In this document: in pieces, positions 1 through 12,516 of the stretch | How positions within the stretch are numbered: the first letter of the stretch is position 1 | Layout: each line of letters opens with the position of its first letter | From: Manis javanica | Lineage: Eukaryota; Chordata; Mammalia; Pholidota; Manidae | Reading direction: 5' to 3' | Length of the DNA: 64,000 nucleotides | NCBI RefSeq assembly: GCF_040802235.1 | Contig: NC_133161.1 | Span: 46,241,001 to 46,305,000 of the forward strand | Position numbers and translations under genes: made by a program | Notes under the pieces: model-generated | What the model was told of the DNA's origin: nothing | What the model saw: the letters and a program-made list of their open reading frames with translations, nothing else | Databases searched by the model: none

Positions 1-1748
1 TTTATTTCCAGTGTTTGAATTAAAGAAGTGTATTTACTATTTTTCATTAAAAATTAATAAAAAGATAAAAAATTCATTGTCAAAAAGAAAAAAGTAAATT
101 TGACAATTCTGTGTGCATAATTAATGCAAAGGAAATATTCTTAGGTAACATTTAAGAGAGAAGTGCTATTTTCTTCTAGGTGTTTTGGAAGGTACTGGGG
201 AAAAAAATCCTTTTAAATTGATTTTTACTGAATCAGCAAGGCCTTTGTTCGACAATTTGCAATACTGGAATATAATTCTCATTAAGTATACCCAATGTGA
301 AGGATTTTTGTTTCAAAGTATATTTCTGTTTGGCACATAATAGGCATCCAATAAAAAACCTGTTGGGTTGTATTGCATCACTAATTAGATGACTGTCGAC
401 CCTCAGCATTTGAGAAGTGGGATTTAAATACTAAACATCATCGAGACTCCCTTCATTTAAAGGTGATTTTGTAGCTATGTGTATTTAATATAGATTAGCA
501 TCTTTTCCTTTAATTTTCAGTTTATTGGACAGAATATAAGGATGCTATGAACTAAACCAAAAAGTCATTTTGATACAATTAAGCAAACTATTTAACCATA
601 TCAGTAACAATTAAAAAGTTACCAAGTAGGAATGGAAAGGAAAATGAGAAAGAGAAAACCAACTTCCAGAAGCAGAAATTACCCCTGAGGTTGGAGCTGA
701 AAAATGTACCTATACTGAATTAAGAGGGGATTTTAAACGTAATCATTCTCAAATTAATAGTGCTTAAAAATAAATAACTATACCCATTAGGTACTTTTGG
801 AAAGGGAACGTGGAAATTCATCATCTTTGGTGTCTGTCAGCTTGGAATCTCTTACTTGGTACTTTCGTGACCCACATTCACATGCAGACTGCACTGATGA
901 TCTTGATGGATGACAAGACCTCCAACTGCCTTCTGAAACATCAAGTCAGACTGCATTCCTTTCTCAGTTTTTATGTATTAAACATACTTAGTGTAATCAA
1001 ATCTTCTGAAAACGAGCTCTTATGCCACATGATAGCATCAGATACTATAATCCTCTCATTTCCCAACCTTAAAGATATTTTAAGCATAAGGGATTCTCTG
1101 CTATTTATTTAAGCTTGCATGTTTTTTATTTCCCAAGTTTACTGAATTATTTATTAGTTACACAGTATTCATGCTCTGTTCTAAGTGCCACTTGTCTCCC
1201 TTTTGCAGCTGGAGTACCAGTACATATTCTATTTCATTCTTAATTTTAAAGCTCACCTGAAGCTAAGAAAGCAATCATTCATTGTGATAGAATCACTGGG
1301 GTGGTAGTATATTTTCAAAAACATTAGGATTTTGTTCTTAATATGAGTCTTTCTTGCTGCTTTTTTGTTTGCTAAGAGACAATGACATATAGGCAATATA
1401 TAAAATCTTCACACTAAGGTGTGATTATTTGTTGGCAAGATCCATACCTTGACAGGTTTCCAAGATGAAAAAGCTGAAACTTGGTTTGCTGACAAAATGC
1501 TTAGCTATTTGATTCAAACAGGAATTGATTGATGGAGCATTCTCACACCTATATGCCAGTCTATGCAAAATGCTATAGACCAGTATATTTCAAACTTTAT
1601 GGTGCATACAAATCAACAAGAGATTTTGTTACATGCAGAGTTGATTCACAGATTTGGGATAGGGTGAGAGATTCCACATTTAACAAGCTCCCAGGTGATG
1701 CTGATTCTCCTGGTCCACAGACCTCACCTTGAACAGGAAAGTATAGAG
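1..1748. other. AT-rich intergenic DNA, nothing recognised
   Basis: No coding exon, RNA gene or clear repeat boundary is visible. The short open frames here (for example 810-1112) have no recognisable domain and are compatible with chance. Confidence 0.6.
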
Positions 1749-2300
1749 CAGTGGCCTGCAACTGGGGCTGCAGGCTACGGGAGATCCTAAAAGAAATACA
1801 GATGTCCAGGTCCCACCTTGGATCGGTTGAATCAGAATCTCTGGGGACTTGATTCAAGCATTACTAATTTTTTTTTAATATCACCAAGTACTATGGACTG
1901 AATGTGACCCTCCCAAATTCATCTGTTGAAGCCCTAATTATCCCATGTGATTGGATTTGGAGATGAGGCCTTTGGAAGGTAATCAGGTTTAGATGGGCAG
2001 CGGCCCTGCTGACGGGATCAGCATCCTCATAAGAAGAGACACTAGAGAGCTTGCTCTCTGTCTGTCTCTCTCTGCCAAGTGAGACACAGCGAGGAGATGG
2101 TCATCTGCAAGCAGGAAGAGAGGCCTCCCCAGAACCTGACTGTGCTGGCACCCTGATCTTGGACTTGCAGCCTCCAGAACAGTGAGAAAATAAATCTCTG
2201 CTGTTTAAGCCACCCAGTCTGTACTACTTTGTTAGAGCAGCCTAAACTGCTAAGACACCAGGTGATTCTAATACCAGGCAGCCTAGGCTGACAACCATTG
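1749..2300 (+). repeat. MER5A-like hAT DNA transposon remnant, split by an LTR
   Basis: The left part (1749-1888) begins with a CAGTGG terminal-repeat-like start and carries the 'gaatcagaatctctggggac' core typical of MER5A. The right part (2258-2300) resumes with 'aggtgattctaata' and ends in a decayed inverted-terminal sequence 'acaaccattg'. The two halves fit together when the LTR at 1889-2257 is removed. Family assignment is from memory of the consensus. Confidence 0.6.
1889..2257 (+). repeat. MLT1-like solo LTR (ERVL-MaLR)
   Basis: It starts 'tactatggactgaatgtg' (a decayed TG end) and ends 'gctaagaca'. It contains the MaLR landmarks 'ttcatctgttgaagcccta', 'tggatttggagatgaggcc', 'agcctccagaac', an AATAAA poly(A) signal ('gagaaaataaatctctgctg') and 'aagccacccagtctg'. 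The flanks CCAAG (1884-1888) and CCAGG (2258-2262) look like a 5-bp target duplication with one change. Confidence 0.75.
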
Positions 2301-2609
2301 TTGTAAAGCAATAATCATAACTCTGTTTAGGATGCTTTCAGACTACCTGGGGAGCTAAGACTTGGACCTATAAAAGTCAGGTAGTCAAGTGTAAGATTGG
2401 GTCAGAGGGGTAAAGAGTATTAGGAGATTTAGAACAGACCAGCCAGGGTGGGGGTGATGAGGGAAGAAGGCTGTGTCACTTCTTAGAGTTTTGCTGAGGA
2501 CCAAATATTTAAAGATTGAAGGCATAATTTACATTATACAACAAAAAGTCTGCACAGATTTTAAGTATTTGGTTGTAGCTTTTGATCATTGTATAACTCA
2601 GGTAATCAT

Positions 2610-3020
2610 TACCTCAGTCAAATATAGAACACTGCCATTACCCCAGAAAGCTCCTTGGTTCCTATCCAGCCAATTCCCACCACTCATAGAGGCAACAACC
2701 ATTCTGATTTCTATCGCCATAAACTAGCATTGTCTGTTTTAGAACTTCATATAAATGGAACCCACAGTATGTACCTTTTTGTGTCTAGCTTCTTTTACTC
2801 AGCATAATTATTTTAGGATTTACCCACATTATTACAGTTATCAATATATATAATTCCTTTTTATGGCTGTGAGAGAGATGTTAAACTTTATAAAGAAACT
2901 GCCAAGCAGTGCCCCAAAATGTGCATATCATTATATACTCCCACCAGCAATGTACAAGAATTCTAGTTATTCCATATGTTCACCTCAGTGTTGTCAGTAC
3001 TCTTTATTTTAAGGTTTCAT
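2610..3020 (-). repeat. Old L1M fragment (3' part of ORF2 region)
   Basis: Antisense L1 landmarks are visible: 'tataaatggaacccacagta', 'tagcttcttttactcagcat' and 'actcccaccagcaatgtac'. These correspond on the minus strand to the ORF2 C-terminal region of ancient L1M elements. An internal deletion lies near 2865-2885. Confidence 0.65.
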
Positions 3021-3071
3021 TTTTTAAAATGCACTCAACTGTGTAATGAGACCAAGGCCTCTGAAGAGCAA

Positions 3072-3110
3072 TTTAGCATAGTGATTAAGAATATGAGTCC
3101 TTGGAGGATA
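3072..3110 (+). repeat. MIR 5' fragment
   Basis: 'tagcatagtgattaagaata' followed by 'tgagtccttgga' matches the 5' start of MIR. It is cut off by the L1M fragment that follows. Confidence 0.4.
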
Positions 3111-3640
3111 ACCTAGAAACATAAAGAGAATTACAGATGTAATGACCTTTTAACCTAGGAACCCCACTTTTAGGCATCTACCTACATTTATATCTGTTAG
3201 TACAAGATAATAAATGTACAGATTTATTCATTGCAATATTATAAGTAATAATAAACAGTTAGAAAGAATGAAAGGACCCAGTAACAGGGAACTGGCTGAA
3301 TAAACTAGAGTACATCCACACAGTGGAGTTCTAAGAAGTTCCAAAGAAAGAATGAGAAGTATTTGTATGCACTGAGGTAGAGAGAGCTCCAGAATATAAC
3401 ATTAAGTGAAAGAAAATTTTAAAAAGCGGTATATGTACAAAGTGAGGAGGAGTTACAATAAGGATATACAATCTACACACACACACATGAAAAGCAAAGC
3501 CCCACTACGTGGGACATATAGATAAGAAACTAGTAAAATATGGTTACATGTAGGAGAGACAAGGTTGAGGGAGCCAGCATGGAAATAAGGCTTCTCTGTG
3601 AATATTTTTCCATATAGTTTTGATATTGAATTATTACATG
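3111..3640 (+). repeat. Old L1M fragment (ORF2 3' end and 3' UTR)
   Basis: Sense-strand L1M landmarks are 'aggaaccccacttttaggca', 'ttattcattgcaatattata', 'gggaactggctgaataaact', 'gtacatccacacagtggag' and 'taacattaagtgaaag'. It is heavily decayed with no usable frame. Confidence 0.65.
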
Positions 3641-4390
3641 CATTACCTACTTACAAATTGCAACTAAAAAAAATCCTGTAATTGAAAAACAAACCTAAAC
3701 ATATCTAATTGGTAACTTGATCACACAGAAAAATTGTAGAAAGAAACACACTGATTTTGTGAAAATCTGTGAGCTCATAATGATAATTAAAAAGAGAAAA
3801 GAATCAGTCGTCATCACTGAGGTTGTCATTAAGAATCCCCTCCCTTTAAACTGACAAAGGAAGAAGCATATATTGTAGCTACCATACAGCATGCTCCTCC
3901 TGATGGAATGCCGTATGAAACACACAACAACACCCAAAATATATTCTCAACAAAATTTGTTAATATGCATTAACCAAGTTCTTAGATGTGACTTCTGATT
4001 TACAGGAAATACAGGGGACAGAGGAGCAAGCTAAGTGACCACGTGAGGAAGCATTCAGACAAACATTGAGAAGGAATATTAGTAGATAAAAAAAAGGACT
4101 GTTTTAGATTTAAAATACCTAAGGGACATATAAACTAGATAAAATGCCTGGTCTTGACCTAAATCCTGATTTGGACAAACCAGCTTTGGGAGAACCGTTA
4201 CAATTAGGGTTATTTCCACATAATCAAGGTATTAGTTGCCATGGAAATTCACTGACAATGAAAGAGATTATAAAAAGAAAACAAGCTATTTACAACATGA
4301 TCTCATTTTAATAAAAAATACATATATGTATACTAAGAGATCTGGAAATATATATAATAAGATTAACATTTAATGGTCTCTGGTTGGTGG
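3641..4390. other. Intergenic, nothing recognised
   Basis: AT-rich DNA without a recognisable gene or clear repeat. Confidence 0.5.
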
Positions 4391-4677
4391 GTGTATTAGT
4401 TTTCTACTGCTGCTGCACAAATGACCAAAATCTTGGTGGGTTAAGACAATAAAAAGTTAATATCTTACTGTTCTGTAATTCAGATGTCCAACATGGATTT
4501 GTGATCACATTGCGCCCACTAGGATAATCTAGGATACTCTCCCACCTCAAGGTCAGCTGATAAGCAACTTTAGTTCCATCTGCAATCTTAGTTCTCCTTT
4601 ATCACATAATTTAACATGTTCAAAATATCTGGGGATTATGATATAAGCTTTGAGGGGCCATTATCCAGCCTACCACA
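4391..4677 (-). repeat. MaLR-type LTR remnant with internal deletion
   Basis: It begins 'gtattagttttctactgctg' and ends 'ggccattatccagcctacca', the two ends of an inverted MLT1-type LTR. The middle ('aggataatctaggatactct', 'aaggtcagctgataagcaac') also fits. The central portion of a full LTR is missing. Confidence 0.55.
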
Positions 4678-5087
4678 GTGGGAATATGGTATCAATTTTC
4701 TTATTGTTGCTTATCTGTATTTTCTGGCTTTCTACAATGCACATGTATACTGCTTCTGTAATAACAAAAGGCCATCCTTCATTTAAAAATAGGCATATTT
4801 TAATATGCCTATTGTGGGAGGATGCAATACCGTAAGTGATAATGTTGTGAAGATCATGAATATACACCTATAGTAGGAATAAATAAAAAGTGTGATCTAA
4901 TTTGGTGGCTTGGAAAATTTCCACTTACAGAATCACATTAAAAAATGCTGTTATTTGAACAATGTGTATGAAAGGGCAGATGATATAACACTCTGGAATA
5001 TGTTATGTATCCAAAAGATGACTTCAGTGATGATAAAGACACTGTGGTCAAATATTTATGTAGAAAGTATGAATAACAATTTTCATG

Positions 5088-5317
5088 AATTGTGAGTTCA
5101 AGTCCCAGCTCTATCACTTACTAGCTGTGTGACTTCGTGCCAGTTATTTAACCTCTTTCTTCACTTCCATCGTGTTATCTACATGATGAGACTAATAACT
5201 ACTTTCCCCCTGGGGTTGCTGGAAGATTAAGTGACTTAATCCTTGTAGAGGGCTTAGAACTGCGTCTGGCACTTGATAAACACTCTGTAAATGCTACTCA
5301 TTAATAGTTATTATTCT
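5088..5317 (+). repeat. MIR SINE, nearly full length
   Basis: MIR core is clear: 'tcccagctctatcacttact', 'agctgtgtgacttcgtgcca', 'tatttaacctctttctt' and the 3' part 'cttagaactgcgtctggcac' then 'aaacactctgtaaatgc'. Confidence 0.85.
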
Positions 5318-6165
5318 GGTAGCTGTTTGTAGCAACCTGTTTCAATGGCAATCCACTCAGGTATTTTAGTTAAGCTGGTACTTACTTTCCATCATCTCAG
5401 GGAATTATGATAGTCACACACTGAATATCATTGGGGCTCTTACACCCAAAGATCCAGGAGTAGTTAGCCTGAAGGTGTCACTATGGGATTTCTCTCAAAT
5501 GGCTACGTTCCCAGGAAACACCCCTTCAGGGCTAGCACAGTGGCTGAATGATATTCTTGAAGTGTCAATGTTATCTTTCCCAGAATTGTCAACATGCCAA
5601 GTGGTATTTACAACTATGAGGGTCTAACACCTGTACCCTGGGGGCAAGAAAAGCCTAATAATTTGCAACTCTGGCAACTTGGAGGCAAAGCTAACAAATC
5701 TTCCAGGACTGACTGTGAGAGACTGGAGACAACTGCAGACTGCATTATCCTGCTCATGGTGGATGACTATTAAGCCTAACAGATACCATGAGATGTTGAG
5801 ATCAGCCAAGCACAATACTTACCACCATATTTAAAGAACTTTATGGTTAACAAATTTTAATTATATTGAATAACAAAAGAAATGCAATCGATTCCCTGAT
5901 GTAGAAACCTGGAGGGATCTTAGTAGTTGTTTTATCCCAGCACGTCTCAGATGAGGTCAACTGCGTACCTGCTGCCCCACCCCTTTGTTTCCTGCAGGAT
6001 TTCTCCAAGCCTGGAACATGCTATTGTGTGCTCTCTGACTCTGCCAGACCAAGACATGGTATATGGCCCACCCTGATGGCAGAACTGCCCCCCTTTTTTC
6101 CCTCACAGTCTTTTAATGCCACAAGGACCACTATTTGTGATAAGAACCCTCTGGGCAAAAACAGA
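5318..6165. other. Intergenic, nothing recognised
   Basis: No supported gene. Open frames on either strand are short and lack domains. Confidence 0.5.
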
Positions 6166-6169
6166 TGTA

Positions 6170-6275
6170 TTATATAATCACATTTCACAGAGTAGGCTGC
6201 CCAGAGTGGTCAAATGACTCACTGGGTGATCTAAATGATCACAGAGCTGGCCCAGAATCTAGGCCTATGTCTGTA
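6170..6275 (-). repeat. MIR fragment
   Basis: 'atttcacagagtaggctgcc', 'cagagtggtcaaatgact', 'agagctggcccagaatctag' correspond to the inverted MIR core. Confidence 0.5.
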
Positions 6276-6584
6276 TAGCTCTCTGGAGAGACATGGGTGC
6301 TGAAGATTGTGCTCCCTGGGCCCAAGCAGCTTGGAAACAGTGAAAAGATGGAGACAGAACCTACAAGGAAAAGCAGAAGATCAGTTACCTGAGCTTGTGG
6401 CTTCCTCCTCTTTAGTTTTTTTGCTCTACCTAACATTTAGGAAAGACCTACAGCTTAAGAAAAGCCCCTGGCAGGAGTGTTACAGAGGACACCCAAAAGC
6501 TGTGCCTAAGACTTGGTTCTGTCTTGGAGGACCTCAGATTCTCAGAATTCTGACACACATGAGGTTGAATGTTAGCAACAATCC

Positions 6585-6765
6585 TATTTTCATAACACCT
6601 GTAGTTTCTAAGTACTTTTACATACATGTCCCAAAACTCATACGTTGGGCAAATGTGATTTGTCCCTTACTATAGGTGAGAAAACAAACAACTGGCCAGA
6701 GAGAATGCGAAGTGACTCCAGGTCAGAGACCCAGCAGGTAGGCACCATCTTCTGATCAGTCCATA
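6585..6765 (-). repeat. MIR fragment
   Basis: 'ctaagtacttttacatacat' then 'ataggtgagaaaacaaacaa' and 'agtgactccaggtcagagac' follow the order of an inverted MIR. Confidence 0.5.
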
Positions 6766-6796
6766 CACATCATGTGAGTAGTTGATGACAAATGTT

Positions 6797-6896
6797 TGGT
6801 TTTTTGATGACATCTGTAAATGCCTTGGGGGTTTTTTACACTGTATACAGTAAACTGTTTGACTCTCCAAGGTTATTTCCATTACCAAATTGGTAT
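6797..6896 (+). repeat. Local repeat unit A (pair with 7479-7580)
   Basis: About 100 bp aligns by eye with 7479-7580. Shared blocks are 'ttttgatga.atctg', 'ttacactgtata', 'ccaag.ttatttcc'. Same orientation, about 0.7 kb apart. I do not recognise the family. Confidence 0.55.
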
Positions 6897-7478
6897 TTTA
6901 AAAAAGTTGTAAGAAAAATCATTTGTTACAAGGACGTGGCATGGTAATAGAGAAAAGCAAGACTGAATTTGGTACCATGGATATTTTTGCCAAAGATTTT
7001 GAGCTGCAAAAACAAATGTTCATGGTGGGAAATTGTGATCAGAGAGAATAGAATGAAAAAAAATACCTGTTCTTTTACCAACTAAAATTATTTAGTTCTA
7101 CATATATTTAAGTGGAAACAGACACCTCTTTTTTCAACATACAGTGTAATAGTGTGGACACTGAAAAAGTTGCTAAAAGCATTCACATTTGAGCTATGTC
7201 AATGATATTTTGGAAATTAAAGGGATGCATGGGCAGCTGGAGGAGTGTCCTTACAGATCTGTTAGCATCCTACCAATGGAAACATTTGCTGCCGCCTGCA
7301 ACAAGGCTCCACTGCTGTGGCTGGAGCCTTTGATGCTGAGTCCCACTCTAGCATGTGGCACACCTAAGCATAATCAAAGTGCAAATCTTCATAGACAATT
7401 GCAGAGACTCTGAAAAGGGGCTGGATACGTCCTTCCTCTGATTTCCTTCCCTGCCATGTTCCTGGTCTTAAGTAAACA

Positions 7479-7580
7479 ACATTTGGCCTTTTGATGAAAT
7501 CTGCCAACACTTTGAGGGTATTTACACTGTATATTGTCAATTATTTGCCTGTCCAAGATTATTTCCTTTGCTGAGATTGA
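7479..7580 (+). repeat. Local repeat unit B (pair with 6797-6896)
   Basis: Second copy of the unit at 6797-6896, in direct orientation and diverged by substitutions and a small indel. It could be an ancient local duplication or two fragments of one dispersed repeat. Confidence 0.55.
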
Positions 7581-8485
7581 CAGGATGTTTCTTGCCAGAA
7601 TAGAGCCAGAGTTTTCAGCTGTGTGGGTATGAAATGGCCTCTTTGGCCCTATGCAATGACATTAGAAGTACAAGACATCTGCACCCCTGAAGGAGACAGA
7701 GTTTGAGGGAGGGGGGTGTGACATGTGTACATCCAGGCTTTGTAATAAATCTCTGAAAATTCATGGGATGAATTGCTGCTAATCTTTGATATCAATACTT
7801 TTCAAAAGATGTGCCCCCCTGACAAATATTTTGAAGCCATTTGACAGAATAATTCAGGTCAAGTTGTGAGAAACATAGGTAATTTTGTATGAATTAAACT
7901 CCCTTCAAATACATGTCAGCCCACTAAAGATATTGCGAAAGAGACAAGTTTTAAGTTATAAATGGAAAACGAAACCCACACACCATCAAAGTTGATGAAC
8001 TTTGCCCTCTCACCAACTTTTTATAGTTGAGATTTGGGCTCAGAGAAATAGGCCCCAGGCAGGTTTGCACTTTGGAAGCACCTGGACCTGGAAAGCTTTG
8101 TGTGTTGTTTCTCATGGTTATGGATCATTGTACCCAAGTCTTAAGCAAATTGTTTTTAATAATGTAGTTATTAGGGAAAAAAAGAGAGAGAGATGTCTAA
8201 AGCACCACTGAGAATTCAAATTGAGTGTAGGGGAGCCAACTTTGAGCTGGTGTGCACTTGGCATGGCTGGGCTGGCTGCTCACAGACTCTGTCCCAACAG
8301 GTCAGCACCAAACCCAACCACTGGTGCTCTTACTGTGCCAGTTGCAAAATGTCTTGAACATCATCTGAACTGGGCTCATTAGTTGTGCATATAGGCATGT
8401 ATGAACAGGGACCTAGGACCTAGGAAGGTGCAGCTATAAAAACTTGGGGTTAGATGCCAACGGTTTAGATTGTGATCTGCATTCT
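7581..8485. other. Intergenic, nothing recognised
   Basis: No supported gene or repeat. A short GA-rich tract lies near 8182-8194. Confidence 0.5.
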
Positions 8486-8489
8486 AGCA

Positions 8490-8625
8490 GTGGTGGGTCA
8501 TTCCAGAGCTTTGCTAACTTCTCTAGTTCTCAGATTCCTCTGCTCCAAACTGGAGATAGGAATAATCCTCACCTAATTGCCTCATGAGAATTATGTGGAG
8601 CCTAAAACCACATATTAGATAGGAA
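8490..8625 (+). repeat. MIR fragment
   Basis: 'tgctaacttctctagttctc', 'agattcctctgctccaaact', 'ggagataggaataatcctca' match the decayed MIR core and downstream part. Confidence 0.5.
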
Positions 8626-9415
8626 AGTATTTGTGTTTAAAAAATTGTATTAATTTCAAAGAAATGCAGTGTAATTGTGCATCATTTCAAAAATGCTGTA
8701 AAGGGATAATTCCTTTTCTCATCGTGCAAAGGCAACCATGAACATTTAAATACATTTTCTTGGAGCTTTTTATGAAAACTTTTTGGCAATTCAACAACAG
8801 CTGCTGAGTACCACAGAAATGAAATAAAACAAGGCTGTAGTCCTTCCAACTGGGTGGGGATATAAATGGCTGAATAAATGTTATTACGGCAGTGTGAAGA
8901 AATCCAAATAAAAGAATAGTGGGAAGTTGTACCATAAAATACAATTATAGGTCTGGTGCCTAGAGATTACAAATATTTTAGTATTTAGGAATAAGAGACA
9001 CTGTATACCTAAAGCATTTCCTTAGGCTACTGACTGAATTCTGTTCTAAGGAAGGACATCATCAGAACACTGCTATAAAATTTCAGTTACACAGAAACAA
9101 ACTCTACACTGCAACAATAAACAGTGTGTGGCTTTGCTTTCTTTCCTAAGTCATTATGCTCAGTCAACAACTGCCTTTTTCCTTTATGAGCTTGTCAGAA
9201 GTGCCTACAATACACACTGTAGTTCTTGTAGATATATAACCTCTTTATTCGTGCCCATTAACAATAATCAAGCATCTTTGAACCAATGGATAAGAACGCA
9301 GTGTGTTGAACGCAGTCACCTTATAAATTACCATAAACATATACAATGTTATGTGTGCTGATGCTTTCTACAAAGGTTTCAGCTCTCTATTATTGTCTTC
9401 CCAGAAGATAACTGC
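8626..9415. other. Intergenic, nothing recognised
   Basis: AT-rich, with no supported gene. Confidence 0.5.
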
Positions 9416-9418
9416 TAT

Positions 9419-9460
9419 TAATAATATATAATATATATATATATAAAATAATATAAAAAT
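9419..9460. repeat. (TA)n low-complexity tract
   Basis: Alternating AT run of 'taatatataatatatatata' type followed by A-rich sequence. Confidence 0.8.
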
Positions 9461-9679
9461 AACAAATGGTGCTCATCTATGACATCACTACCCTCCTGGA
9501 TTAGCATCTTATCTACATTTAACTCCCAGCCATGCTGAGGCTTTGCCTCACTTCTCTTTCCATCCCTAGGCTCCTGGCAAAGGAGATACTGAAATGTCTG
9601 AATAAGCACCTAATAATTCTCATTCATCATCAGTACCAAGACAATCCCTGCGAATGTGCTCAAGGAAGATCTGTAGGTC

Positions 9680-9738
9680 CTATTTTGGACGATCTGAATC
9701 AGATTCTGTGGGGGTAGGCCTAGGATCCTGTCTGTATT
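9680..9738 (+). repeat. MER5A-like fragment
   Basis: 'gatctgaatcagattctgtg' plus 'ggggtaggcctaggatcctg' resembles the MER5A core. It abuts a MIR. Confidence 0.4.
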
Positions 9739-9739
9739 T

Positions 9740-9897
9740 TTAATGAGCTCCTCAGTTTTCTCCTCTGCAAAATGGGGATAACAATTCTACCTCACAAGGT
9801 AGTTGTGGAAATAAATGAGTCACTTTTGTATACTGCGCTCAGACCTGGGCCTAGTACTCAGCACTACATAAATGCTTGTCGTTATTACTGTTGTTAT
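9740..9897 (+). repeat. MIR 3' part
   Basis: 'tcctctgcaaaatggggata', 'acaattctacctcacaaggt', 'agtactcagcactacataaa' and 'tgcttgtcgttattactgtt' match MIR from the central to the 3' end. Confidence 0.8.
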
Positions 9898-9944
9898 GAT
9901 AGGATCAGCCAATCGTGAACAAGTGTTTTAGACATATTATCTAT

Positions 9945-10135
9945 TAGTTTTCTCAGACTTAACTGTCCATAAAAACCATCTGGTGGCTTATAAATGCAGG
10001 TACTGGGGCTTCTCCTCCAGAGATTCTGATTTAATGAGGTTGATACCTAGCTGGGCATCTACACTCCTATATTTTCTTAAGGGTTTTGGAAAATGGAGAA
10101 TTAGCAAATATACCATAAACCAGTGGTTCTCTTAT
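9945..10135 (+). repeat. MER5A-like DNA transposon remnant
   Basis: 'ccagagattctgatttaatg' core, with the right end 'aaaccagtggttctc' resembling the terminal inverted repeat. Confidence 0.55.
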
Positions 10136-10139
10136 TCAC

Positions 10140-12470
10140 ATTCCTAATCCCCAAGGCAAAGAAAGCTCCTTTCACATTGGAGCTAAAATGAGGCTCATTC
10201 AGATAGAGAAAGACTGAGGGCTGATAACATGCCAGGGGACCACTGGGGACTCTCAGTTTCCTACTTTATCTGCATCAGGGACCACACTGCCTTTCTGGTT
10301 TGGCTTGCATGGGGTGGGGCAACAGCTGTGTCTCTGTAGGCTGCCCAAGTAAGCTCTGAGTGGTGCTTCGGCAGGACTTGGCAGGCCCATCTCTCCCTGC
10401 AGTGAGGAGCTTGGCCCCAGCTCTCCTCCTCCAACCTGTCCTGCACCAGGGCAGCCTGGGCCAAACAGGCCGGCTCCAGGGGCTGCTGAAGACGTAGGCT
10501 GGAATCCTTTCTGCCTCTACAGCTGAAGTGCAAAGGAACCCCAGGTTGCTTGAAAAGAAAGCAGTGTACATCCCTGGCAAGCCCAAAGAGATTCCAGGCC
10601 TGGGCAAGAACACCTGAGAATCCTTAAACTACATGTATGTGCCAGGGAATCAGCCTGAACTTGCTTGTGCTTCTGACCTCTGAAACCACCTCACAGTGTG
10701 CTTGAGATTTAAAGGGCAAGCCTTCCAAAAGTAAAATGATGTTATCTCTTATGAACATGGATCTCTATTTGTTATTATGAAAATTATATATTTAAGCATA
10801 ATCAATACTTGAGTCTCCTGGAACCTGATTAAGCATGGCTCCATCCATAAGACATTACAGAGTTACTAGACAGATATTTAAATGGAGGTAACTCTGTCCT
10901 TGCTTTTACTAAAAATTACTGCTTTTTATAGAAAATCAGGTATCAGCTATGTTATGATAAATCAGAATTTACATTTAAAAAAATGCTTTCCTTCAAACTT
11001 CTATAATTTTTCTCCTTGTTCTCTCTAAATCCAACTGCACGTACTTTCCCCTCCTAAAATCTACATAAGGACATGCCTTTCTCTAATATTTGAGAAGCCT
11101 GGGGTTGGAGTGCAAGAGATCCCTGGCCCACAGTGCCTCCTCTCAGCTCTGTTCCCACATTCCCAGGAGTCTCCCAGAAGCCTCCCAGACATGCCAGTGG
11201 AAATCCCAGCTCACACCTCCAGATTCTTTTCACACAGCTGTCCTCTGACCAGTATATACACCTGTGGCATGACTGGCCCCCAGGAAGACAGATGGGGGAA
11301 AGGCTTGCAGAGACTTAGGCAGTTGAGTAAGGAATTCCAGGGTCCATTTCTGAGCAGGAGTGGGAGTATGGGCTGTGGGTAAGCACATCTCTTTGGAAGC
11401 CTGATATCCTGCTCTTATGGAGAGGGACACAAACAGAGATGGACTGGTCAAGGGTCCAGGGTAGGGGCCCAGGTTGCTCGGGTCCAAGAGTGGTATCTCT
11501 ACAGTGCCTGTGTATATCTCATGTAAGTGAAGCTTGGTCTGGATGATCTTTCAACACATGTCCTGCACAAACCACAGTCACAGATTTCAAGGTTCCAGAA
11601 GGCTAGAACTAGATACACAACATTTTCTTTGTATAGCATTGACTTTATGTAGCCGTCCATTGATGTTGCAGTGCAAATATGATTATGTCAACTGACTCCT
11701 GAAAAAAATCCTTAAAGGGGAATAAAGGAATATTTATTTGGAGATCATTGTATGAACAAGTTTGTGTGCTGTCAAAAAATACACACGTCAAAAATATCTC
11801 AACCAATGAAGATTTGGATAGAAGATTTGGAGGTTCCTAAATCACTCTTTTGCACATGTCCCCAGGCCTCCCCTCCTTGAGTGCCCTACTGACCTTCATC
11901 TAGGTAATAGCCAGCACTTCCCTCCTCTGGAAGCTTCCTCAAGCCCTCAGTCTAGGTGAGGTGCCCCTCCTCAGGGCTCCCACAGCTCTTGGGCACTGAA
12001 ATTGCTCCTTGCCCAACCGCCTTCCCACTGAGCTGTTACACCCTGAGGTCTGGCACTGAGTATCAGCCACGGCATTCCCATTGCTCATCATGGGCTGTGG
12101 CACACACTCAGTTCTCGTGAGAAGCTTTTTGCCTGGCCTGCTCACCAGCAGCAATAAGAATTCCAAGCAAATGCAGTTCTGGAGTTACCTTTGTGGCTCT
12201 TCACTGCCAAGGGCTCTAAGTACTGCCAAATTCAACCAAAATAACATTCTAATTCTTAGAGGAGACAGATGGTCTGAAAATAAATCAAACATCTGAATGT
12301 GTATGACAGAAATGAAGTCTGATTAGGGCCACATATGCCTATCACATAAATGTACTCTGAAGTATTTAAATGTCATTCATTTGTGAAGTTGTGATCAGGT
12401 TATATGCCTTTTAAAGGGAAGCATTTGTTAAAAAGATGGTATTCATACCTTAACAGAAAAAATTTATATG
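10140..12470. other. Intergenic, nothing recognised
   Basis: Moderately GC-rich around 10250-10620 and 11100-11500. Open frames there overlap on both strands, start arbitrarily and show no domain, so I do not call genes. Confidence 0.5.

Positions 12471-12471
<1 letters not shown>

Positions 12472-12515
<44 letters not shown>
12472..12515. repeat. (CA)n microsatellite
   Basis: Uninterrupted CA dinucleotide run of about 22 units. Confidence 0.97.

Positions 12516-12516
<1 letters not shown>

Noticed and set aside
6307..6675. 122-codon plus-strand frame
   Set aside because: It overlaps a MIR fragment at its 3' end and has no recognisable domain.
10261..10613. Two overlapping minus-strand frames in locally GC-rich DNA
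   Set aside because: Overlapping frames in different phases with no domains or splice-site support.
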